Shown piece by piece: positions 1 to 5,005 of a stretch of 64,000 nucleotides of DNA. Every line of letters starts with the position of its first letter. Position 1 is the stretch's first letter. A program made the translations under genes and the position numbers. The DNA is from Lachnospiraceae bacterium (GTDB lineage: Bacteria; Bacillota; Clostridia; Lachnospirales; Anaerotignaceae): positions 1 to 64,000 of the forward strand of contig CAJTKM010000009.1 in the NCBI GenBank assembly GCA_910576545.1, read 5' to 3'. The notes under the pieces are model-generated. The model made no database searches. It was not told where the DNA came from and worked only from the letters and a program-made list of their open reading frames with translations.

Positions 1-14
1 TTCTAAATAATCTG

Positions 15-218
15 TCAACTATCCAGCATCTCCCATGCAATCCAGATTAACGCAAGAACCGTGCTGTCAATGTTTGTACTGTAAAGCTCCGCCTCCGCCG
101 AAAGCCGTTTTATGATGTGCTCCGGCAGGCGGAGCGTTAATGCGCTTTCCTCTATTTCCCTTCCCAATTTAATTCCGGCAATGATATCTTTTCTGGATTC
201 AAATACTCTTTCATTCAT
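15..218 (-). CDS. small ribbon-helix-helix-like protein
   Basis: Predicted 67-residue protein with a GGAGG ribosome site close to its ATG. The middle (ALTLRLPEHIIKRLSAEAEL) has the short strand followed by two helices expected of a ribbon-helix-helix DNA-binding or CopG-like protein, which often act as plasmid or phage regulators or antitoxins. It lies at the left edge of an AT-rich block of very small genes next to a phage-like repressor. No toxin partner is visible, but the window begins just downstream, so one could be missing. The fold is inferred from pattern only, and the function is unknown. Confidence 0.55.
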   Translation of the reverse strand: MNERVFESRKDIIAGIKLGREIEESALTLRLPEHIIKRLSAEAELYSTNIDSTVLALIWIAWEMLDS

Positions 219-348
219 CAGCCCGCCTCCTTTTCTTCGTAAAGCTCAAAAGATAATTCTATACTTGACATCTTTTCCCTTCCTTTTTACCCTTAAATTA
301 CAGGTTGTTGCAGCAACCGAGTTTTCGATAGCAAGGAGGTGTATCTAT

Positions 349-507
349 ATGGACAAAAAAGATGTCATGAAGGTAACTGTTGAGTTGGTTTCTGCTTATG
401 CCGGTTCTTTGAGCGAAAATGCAGTTTTTCTTAATGAAAATTGCATCGAAAATTATACAAAACTCATTGAAACCGTTTATAAAAAAGTAGATGAACTCAT
501 GAAATAA
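349..507 (+). CDS. small hypothetical protein (52 aa)
   Basis: Short gene with a strong AAGGAGG ribosome site 9 bases before the ATG. The product is 52 residues, mostly helical and acidic to neutral, with no recognisable domain. Its last codons overlap the 3' end of the opposing small gene at 497-643. Neighbouring genes are of similar size and base composition and look like accessory genes of a phage or integrative element. The function is not recognisable; the ribosome site and the intact frame are the evidence that it is real. Confidence 0.5.
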   Translation: MDKKDVMKVTVELVSAYAGSLSENAVFLNENCIENYTKLIETVYKKVDELMK

Positions 508-643
508 CCTTCAATAAATTTGCGATTGCAGTTAGTACGTTAATTGCAATCGCTATTTCCGATGTGTCACCAGTTTCTATCTTTGAAAACTGCTCTAAAA
601 TAATTTTTTCCGCTTTTTCTTTTATTTCCGCTCTTTCCAGCAT
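497..643 (-). CDS. small hypothetical protein (48 aa)
   Basis: Second gene of a leftward pair transcribed away from the repressor gene. It encodes 48 residues with an amphipathic helical start (MLERAEIKEKAEKI) and a hydrophobic alanine-rich end. A GGAGG ribosome site lies inside the end of the preceding gene, whose stop is only 2 bases before this ATG, so the two are translationally coupled. It is probably controlled by the TTGACA promoter at 847-875. The function is unknown; similar tiny genes sit in the early-control regions of prophages and integrative elements. Confidence 0.5.
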   Translation of the reverse strand: MLERAEIKEKAEKIILEQFSKIETGDTSEIAIAINVLTAIANLLKVIS

Positions 644-645
644 TT

Positions 646-804
646 TTAGCCCGCCTCCTTTTCGACTTGCTCTTTCGTTTGTGCATCAAGTTTTTGTTTT
701 GAAAGTAAGCAATTCGCTATCGACAAAATCATAAACCGTCCTGTTTCATCCAGTTCCTTACAAATATTGCTCATATCCTTTATATCTTTTTTTAGATTAT
801 CCAT
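646..804 (-). CDS. small hypothetical protein (52 aa)
   Basis: First gene of the leftward operon opposite the repressor, encoding 52 residues that are charged and probably helical. The ribosome site GGAGGTGG lies just before the ATG. Transcription should start near base 840 from a promoter with a perfect TTGACA box, a 17-base spacer and TATAGT, with a putative repressor operator in the spacer. That places the gene under direct control of the XRE protein encoded at 960. No domain is recognised. A role in regulation or excision of the element is plausible but only inferred. Confidence 0.5.
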   Translation of the reverse strand: MDNLKKDIKDMSNICKELDETGRFMILSIANCLLSKQKLDAQTKEQVEKEAG

Positions 805-821
805 GTAACCACCTCCCAAAA

Positions 822-836
822 ATCGGATAATCCTAT
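822..836. promoter_or_regulatory. putative repressor operator O1
   Basis: Contains ATCGGATAATCCTAT, with the dyad GGATAATCC. The same motif recurs at 852-868 and, inverted, at 905-919. This copy lies just downstream of the leftward promoter start point, where a bound repressor would block elongation or add cooperativity. Confidence 0.6.
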
Positions 837-846
837 TTATACACTT

Positions 847-875
847 ACTATAATCGGATTATTCTATTTTGTCAA
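847..875 (-). promoter_or_regulatory. leftward promoter with operator O2 in its spacer
   Basis: Read on the minus strand: TTGACA (870-875), a 17-base spacer, TATAGT (847-852). The spacer is largely filled by the operator-like sequence at 852-868 (ATCGGATTATTCTA). It should drive the small genes at 804 to 497. Confidence 0.75.
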
Positions 876-895
876 TATTTTTCTTTCGATATTTA

Positions 896-924
896 TTGAC
901 TATTCTAGGATTATCCGATATTAT
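896..924 (+). promoter_or_regulatory. rightward promoter with operator O3 in its spacer
   Basis: TTGACT (896-901), 17-base spacer, TATTAT (919-924). The spacer contains the operator-like sequence CTAGGATTATCCGAT (905-919), the reverse complement of the motif at 822. It should drive the repressor gene at 960 and allow autoregulation. Confidence 0.75.
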
Positions 925-959
925 GAAAAAAACTGGTAGAAAGGAGTGAACTTATTGTT

Positions 960-1325
960 TTGAATAACCGCTTAAAAGAAATACGAAGAACATTGCATAT
1001 GACACAAAAAGAACTTGGAGATGTACTTGGAATCACAAATGGAGCTGTCAGCGATATTGAAAAAGGGAAAGCTGCACTAACAGAACGAAATATTTCGTTA
1101 ATATGCGAAAAATTGAACATTGACAAAGATTGGCTAAAATCAGGAACAGGGGATATGTTTCTTCCAGAATTACCAGAAGATGAATTTTCAAAAATATTAT
1201 CTGAAATTGAAGAAAGCAACGATGATTTTATTAAAAATTTCTTGAAAATTTATTGGCAATTAGATGAAAATGGAAAAAAAGTTATAAAATATTTTGCAAA
1301 AACTCTTGCTGAAAACCAAGAATAG
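960..1325 (+). CDS. XRE-family helix-turn-helix repressor
   Basis: A 121-residue regulator. Residues 4-58 form a lambda-repressor-like HTH_3 domain (MTQKELGDVLGITNGAVSDIEKG), and the acidic C-terminal half is probably for dimerisation. The start is a TTG, since no in-frame ATG lies near the ribosome site AAAGGAG at 941-946. The gene follows its own promoter, which carries one of three copies of a GGATAATCC dyad; the divergent promoter carries another. This is the layout of a phage-type immunity switch, so the protein most likely represses both promoters. There is no LexA-type peptidase domain, so induction would need an antirepressor or another signal. The operator assignment is inferred from position and symmetry. 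Confidence 0.85.
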   Translation: MNNRLKEIRRTLHMTQKELGDVLGITNGAVSDIEKGKAALTERNISLICEKLNIDKDWLKSGTGDMFLPELPEDEFSKILSEIEESNDDFIKNFLKIYWQLDENGKKVIKYFAKTLAENQE

Positions 1326-1347
1326 AGGCTTAACGCCTCTTTTTTTT
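1325..1347 (+). terminator. Rho-independent terminator after repressor gene
   Basis: GAGGC-TTAAC-GCCTC hairpin followed by eight T, right at the end of the repressor gene. The opposing small gene ends inside the same hairpin. Confidence 0.8.
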
Positions 1348-1461
1348 GGTTCTATTATTATCTATTTTTACCAAAACGTAACTATAAATTTTCTTTAGTA
1401 ATTTTTCGTCCTCTATCTTGTCAATCAGTTTATGTATTGCCTTACGATATTGTTCAATCAT
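1330..1461 (-). CDS. small hypothetical protein (43 aa)
   Basis: Very short basic protein (begins MIEQYRKAIHKLIDKIEDE, ends KKKRR) with a good GGAGG ribosome site before the ATG. It converges on the repressor gene and its stop lies within the terminator hairpin. The helical, charged N-terminus and basic tail would suit a small nucleic-acid-binding or phage accessory protein, but no family is recognised. It could be a chance frame; the strong ribosome site argues for a real gene. Confidence 0.4.
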   Translation of the reverse strand: MIEQYRKAIHKLIDKIEDEKLLKKIYSYVLVKIDNNRTKKKRR

Positions 1462-1656
1462 CTTAAGCCCTCCTTTTTGCTTTTCGACAAAATCCAACAT
1501 TTCCCATTATACATTGGTTTACAGGATTTTCTACAATATTTATTCGCATATCGTGACATTATTGGCTTTTTTCTCATTATTCTCTAATTTTCGGCATTTT
1601 GTCTATTTCCTTAGCCACTATTCCATGCTATCATTGTCGCAAAGGGGGCTTTTAAG

Positions 1657-2154
1657 ATGAATCCAAACCTTAATTCTATACCTTCGGAAGAATATAAACC
1701 ACTGGATAATCAATTATCTCTGGACGATTTACAATCACAAAATTATATATCCAGCAACCCAGTAACGCCCCAGCCAGAGAACAAAAAAGGCATAAAAAAA
1801 TATCTTCCCTATGTATGCTTGGTTTGCCTGATATGCAGTTTGTTCGGGAATATCAATTTATACTATTCCAACACAATATTAAAAAAACAATATGAACAAG
1901 CTCGTTCTACCGCGAATATAAACCAATATTGGTATGACGTTGGACAGAAACATTACATGGAATTACTTGAAAGAAAAATAGAACTAGAAAAAGAATACAA
2001 CTTTTATCACGATAATGCAGTAATTGTCACTGAAAACGGCAGTCGCTATCATCGTTATGGATGTTCTCATACTTTTGGTCGCACATATTGGATTTATAAT
2101 ATCGAAAACGCTCAATATCAAGGTTATACTCCCTGTAAAGATTGTTGGAATTAA
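1657..2154 (+). CDS. single-pass membrane protein with C-terminal metal-binding-like motif
   Basis: A 165-residue protein. The polar N-terminus (1-45) is followed by one transmembrane segment at about 48-70 (YLPYVCLVCLICSLFGNINL) and a coiled-coil-prone stretch at 75-115. The C-terminal motif is YHRYGCSH...GYTPCKDCW, with four Cys/His pairs spaced as in small zinc-knuckle tails seen on various Firmicute surface and nuclease proteins. The first 45 residues are probably cytoplasmic and the Cys/His tail outside. The ribosome site is AAAGGGGG. It lies 17 bases before the lipoprotein gene and is probably co-transcribed with it. Function unknown; metal binding is inferred from the residue pattern. 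Confidence 0.6.
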   Translation: MNPNLNSIPSEEYKPLDNQLSLDDLQSQNYISSNPVTPQPENKKGIKKYLPYVCLVCLICSLFGNINLYYSNTILKKQYEQARSTANINQYWYDVGQKHYMELLERKIELEKEYNFYHDNAVIVTENGSRYHRYGCSHTFGRTYWIYNIENAQYQGYTPCKDCWN

Positions 2155-2171
2155 GAAAGGAATAGATTTTC

Positions 2172-2429
2172 ATGAAATCAAAAATATTCAGTGTTCTTGC
2201 TCTTTGCTTTATTTTTTCCGGCTGTTCTTATGAAACGTCAAGTGATGATGATACATATAAGGGAACATATGAGGACGGTTATCATGATGGGTACGAAGAT
2301 GGATACGATGAAGGTTATGAATATGGCTATGAGCTTGGGCGGGAAGATGAAATGACATATCCAACGAATGCCATGACTGATGAAGAATTTGAAGAATATA
2401 TTCAAGAATATATCGCAGAGCATTATTAA
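2172..2429 (+). CDS. small lipoprotein with GY-rich acidic repeats
   Basis: An 85-residue protein. The signal peptide ends in a lipobox (FSGC, Cys at about 18), so the mature protein is a lipid-anchored acidic chain. Residues 30-57 are a degenerate repeat of GYxDGYExGYDEGYEYG type: Gly-Tyr every four residues separated by Asp/Glu/His. The C-terminus is acidic (DEEFEEYIQEYIAEHY). The ribosome site AGAAAGGAAT lies just before the ATG. It follows the membrane-protein gene at 1657 and is closed by a terminator. Such repeats occur in several uncharacterised Firmicute proteins; a surface or metal-contact role is possible but unproven. Confidence 0.6.
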   Translation: MKSKIFSVLALCFIFSGCSYETSSDDDTYKGTYEDGYHDGYEDGYDEGYEYGYELGREDEMTYPTNAMTDEEFEEYIQEYIAEHY

Positions 2430-2431
2430 AC

Positions 2432-2456
2432 TTTTGCCCCTCTGGGGGCTTTTTTA
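2432..2456 (+). terminator. Rho-independent terminator
   Basis: GCCCC-TCTG-GGGGC hairpin followed by six T, after the lipoprotein gene. Confidence 0.8.
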
Positions 2457-2537
2457 TTTCTGCCCCTTTCCTTTTCCCGTTCCCCCATGCTATTATTTTT
2501 GTCAACTTTTACTAATAGATTTTTTCCGATATTCGGA

Positions 2538-2543
2538 TATAAT
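2538..2543 (+). promoter_or_regulatory. candidate -10 box for the antitoxin RNA
   Basis: A perfect TATAAT lies 65 bases before the first RNA repeat. No good -35 box lies 17 bases upstream; a CCGATATTCGG dyad overlaps the spacer. An alternative extended -10 (TGA-TACAAT, 2599-2607) directly abuts the repeats. Which one is used cannot be told from sequence. Confidence 0.35.
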
Positions 2544-2607
2544 GAATATAGGAAGATTTATTTCCTACCCTTCGCAATGTGGGACGAATTACATTGCCTG
2601 ATACAAT

Positions 2608-2706
2608 TTGCTCATAGAGCGTGAGCAGCTAAATCAAAAAAAAGCTCAATTGATGACTTGCTCATAGAGCGTGAGCAACTAAATCAAAAAAAAGCTCGAT
2701 TGATGA
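2608..2706 (+). ncRNA. type III antitoxin RNA repeats (CptI/ToxI-like)
   Basis: Two tandem 49-base units (2608-2656 and 2658-2706) differ at only two positions. Each contains the inverted repeat TTGCTCA...TGAGC and an A-rich stretch. A terminator and then a ToxN-superfamily toxin gene follow directly. In type III toxin-antitoxin systems the repeat RNA is the antitoxin: the toxin cuts the precursor into single-repeat units that fold as pseudoknots and wrap the toxin. The two-unit layout with units in the 40-50-base range resembles the CptIN class of Clostridia. Alternatives are an attenuator leader or a chance tandem duplication. Seen: repeats, terminator, toxin-like gene. Inferred: the antitoxin function. 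Confidence 0.75.
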
Positions 2707-2709
2707 AAG

Positions 2710-2735
2710 CCCTTCTTTTCAGAAGGGTTTTTTTT
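2710..2735 (+). terminator. leaky terminator between antitoxin RNA and toxin gene
   Basis: CCCTTCT-TTTC-AGAAGGG hairpin followed by eight T, ending one base before the toxin ribosome site GGAGG. In type III systems such a terminator sets the antitoxin:toxin ratio by limiting read-through. Confidence 0.85.
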
Positions 2736-2745
2736 GGAGGTATGT

Positions 2746-3168
2746 ATGCAAATTGTTACATTGAGTCAAAATTTCTATAATAGGCATAAACAGGATATCG
2801 AGATATTGCAAAAGGCGAATCGTCCCTACATGATGGTTTTGGTTGCAGTGGGGCAAAAAACTTTCGCAATCCCTTTTCGTTCGCATATTCATCATAAGTA
2901 TGCCCTTTGGACGGATAAGAAAAATCGTTGCGGGCTTGATTTTACAAAAGCTGTTCTCATCACCTCACCGGACGATATCGCATCGTCCGGTATACAAATT
3001 CGTCAAAATGAATTTAATGCAATAAAGGGAAAAGAGCATCATATTCAAAAACGATTTGAAACTTTTCTTAATACATATAAAAAGGCATACCATAATCAGA
3101 ATATTTCTCGTAACAAAATCCTGATTCAAGATTCGGCATTGCAGTATTTCATTCATGCTCTTTGGTAA
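2746..3168 (+). CDS. cptN: type III toxin-antitoxin endoribonuclease toxin, CptN/ToxN-like
   Basis: A 140-residue protein with the landmarks of the ToxN/CptN superfamily: start MQIVTLSQNFYNRH, then NRPYMMVLVAVG, AIPFRSHIHHKYA, a KNRCGLDFTKAVLI core and a C-terminal ALQYFIHAL. Family members are sequence-specific endoribonucleases held inactive by the repeat RNA encoded upstream; several abort phage infection and stabilise mobile elements. The start was set to the ATG 6 bases after GGAGG; a further in-frame TTG lies within the ribosome site and is unlikely. It sits on AT-rich mobile DNA 90 bases before the serine recombinase, as an addiction or defence module would. The family call is by remembered motif, not by a search. 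Confidence 0.8.
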   Translation: MQIVTLSQNFYNRHKQDIEILQKANRPYMMVLVAVGQKTFAIPFRSHIHHKYALWTDKKNRCGLDFTKAVLITSPDDIASSGIQIRQNEFNAIKGKEHHIQKRFETFLNTYKKAYHNQNISRNKILIQDSALQYFIHALW

Positions 3169-3199
3169 GTTTATGTTGATTCAGAAAGGGGGTCGTCGC

Positions 3200-3226
3200 A
3201 TGAGTATACATGACCTGATAGTGTAA
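3200..3226 (+). CDS. possible 8-residue leader peptide
   Basis: A strong AAAGGGGG ribosome site precedes an ATG reading MSIHDLIV and a stop, 31 bases before the serine recombinase gene. It may couple translation or be incidental. Nothing else supports expression. Confidence 0.2.
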   Translation: MSIHDLIV

Positions 3227-3257
3227 ACGATTCCCCCAGAAGAAAGGAGCCGCCCCC

Positions 3258-4838
3258 ATGCCTTATTGTATCTATCTTAGGAAATCCCGCGCCGATGCAG
3301 AGGCGGAGCTCGCCGGAGAAGGTGAAACCCTTGCCCGCCATGAAAAAAGCCTGCTTGCCCTTGCCAAAAGGCAGAAGCTCCCGATAACAAAAATATACCG
3401 CGAAATCGTTTCCGGCGAAACCATAGCCGCCCGCCCCGTCATGCAGGAGCTTTTGCAGACCATAGAAGCCCGCCAGTGGGAGGGCGTTCTTGTGATGGAG
3501 GTGGAACGTCTGGCGCGCGGGGATACCATGGACCAGGGCGTTATTCTCAATGCCTTTAAGTACAGCGATACCAAAATTATTACCCCCGCCAAAACCTACG
3601 ACCCGAATAATGAATTTGACGAAGAATACTTTGAATTTGGGCTTTTTATGTCCAGACGGGAATATAAAACCATTCTGCGGCGTATGCAGCGCGGGCGCGA
3701 AGCCTCCGTTTCCGAAGGAAAGTTTGTCGGCAGTATCCCGCCTTATGGATATACCCGCGTAAAACTGCCGAAGGAAAAGGGTTATACCCTTGCTGTCGTC
3801 CCCGAAGAAGCTGCCGCCGTAAAGCTGGCGTTTGAATTGTACGCCTATGGCGAAGTACAGGAGGATGGAACAATACGCGAAATCGGCCGCCCTTCCATCG
3901 CCAAACGCTTCAGCGATATGGGCCTGAAAAACCGCAAGGGCGCGGCATGGGCAACCTCATCCGTCACCCGTATGCTGCAAAACCCTGTATATGCTGGCAA
4001 TGTTGTCTGGAAATACCGTCAGGAAAAAAAGACTACCGAAAACGGCAAAATAAAGATTACCCGCCCCGTCAATCCTGATTTTCTTTGTGCAAAAGGTCTG
4101 CATGAGCCTATTGTTTCGCCCGAACTCTGGGAGGCTGTGCAGGAAAAAATGAAAAAAAGCGCGACTTCCCCGCTTCCTCCGAAAAGTGCCATGAAGAACC
4201 CGCTTTCCGGCCTTGTCCGCTGTTCCTTCTGCGGGAACCTGATGCAGCGGCGGCCATATCAGAAAAGCTCCCAGCCTGCAACGCTTATCTGCGCAACACA
4301 TAACTGCCCGCAGATTTCCGCCCCGCTCTATATGGTGGAACGGCGCATTTTGGAGGCTTTAGAAGAATGGGCAGAACAGCATAACGCCACATGGGATACT
4401 GCCGCCCCGCAGAATTTCGCGGCAAAAACTGATTTGCTGAAAACCTCCCTCCAATCCGCAGAAAAAGAATTGGATACGCTGGAAATGCAGTTTGAAAAAA
4501 CATTTGAACTGCTGGAAACTGGCGTTTATTCTTCCGAAGTGTTTACCAAAAGGAATGAAACGCTTTCCCAGAAAATCAGCGAAGCCAAAACCACCATAGC
4601 GGGAATAAAAAAAGAGATTGCCGCCCTGCAAAAAATGCAGATGGAGCAAACCTCTTTTTTCCCGAAAATCCGCGCCCTGCTGGAAACGTATGACTCCCTG
4701 CCTCCGGCAGCGCAAAACAGACGCTTAAAAGAAATTCTGGATCATGTGGAATACCATAAAACCGTTAACGGCCGCTGGCATAATTCGCCGGACAGCTTTG
4801 AAATCCAGCTTTTTCCCGCGATTTCAAAAGATTTCTGA
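3258..4838 (+). CDS. large serine recombinase (site-specific integrase)
   Basis: A 526-residue large serine recombinase. The resolvase domain (about 1-150) has the catalytic Ser in YLRKSRAD and the arginine-rich VMEVERLARG segment. A recombinase domain follows (about 160-270: SIPPYGYTRVK...SSVTRMLQNPVYAGNVVWKYR), then a zinc-ribbon with CSFCGNL...C (about 308-345) and a coiled coil (about 375-455) of the kind that governs synapsis. Such enzymes integrate and excise phages and integrative elements by cutting two DNA duplexes through a 5' phosphoserine. It starts after GAAAGGAG. Its GC-rich codon use differs from the AT-rich genes upstream, hinting at a separate origin. Its attachment sites could not be recognised. 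Confidence 0.93.
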   Translation: MPYCIYLRKSRADAEAELAGEGETLARHEKSLLALAKRQKLPITKIYREIVSGETIAARPVMQELLQTIEARQWEGVLVMEVERLARGDTMDQGVILNAFKYSDTKIITPAKTYDPNNEFDEEYFEFGLFMSRREYKTILRRMQRGREASVSEGKFVGSIPPYGYTRVKLPKEKGYTLAVVPEEAAAVKLAFELYAYGEVQEDGTIREIGRPSIAKRFSDMGLKNRKGAAWATSSVTRMLQNPVYAGNVVWKYRQEKKTTENGKIKITRPVNPDFLCAKGLHEPIVSPELWEAVQEKMKKSATSPLPPKSAMKNPLSGLVRCSFCGNLMQRRPYQKSSQPATLICATHNCPQISAPLYMVERRILEALEEWAEQHNATWDTAAPQNFAAKTDLLKTSLQSAEKELDTLEMQFEKTFELLETGVYSSEVFTKRNETLSQKISEAKTTIAGIKKEIAALQKMQMEQTSFFPKIRALLETYDSLPPAAQNRRLKEILDHVEYHKTVNGRWHNSPDSFEIQLFPAISKDF

Positions 4839-4956
4839 CTTCATTGATAATATTAACAGCCTAACGATTACGTTCGTATTTATTTTATGACTTTTTTTCA
4901 GACACGTCAAGAAGAAAATATTGCTGTTGCGCCTGTTACTTTTGCGTCTATTCTGG

Positions 4957-4962
4957 TATGAT
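4957..4962 (+). promoter_or_regulatory. extended -10 promoter before the restriction-modification gene
   Basis: TGG-TATGAT 44 bases before the start of the MmeI-like gene. A convincing -35 box is not seen. Confidence 0.35.
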
Positions 4963-5005
4963 AGAGAATAAGAGCAGCTTAAAAAATACGATAGGAGGAA
5001 AGGCA

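Noticed and set aside
1418-1660. Plus-strand frame before the 1657 gene
   Set aside because: No ribosome site and extremely hydrophobic low-complexity sequence; the region is better explained by the small minus-strand gene and a spacer.
2608-2706. Tandem repeats as a minimal CRISPR array
   Set aside because: The units are only 49 bases, adjacent with a single base between and no variable spacers, and no cas gene is near; the toxin gene after a terminator explains them better.
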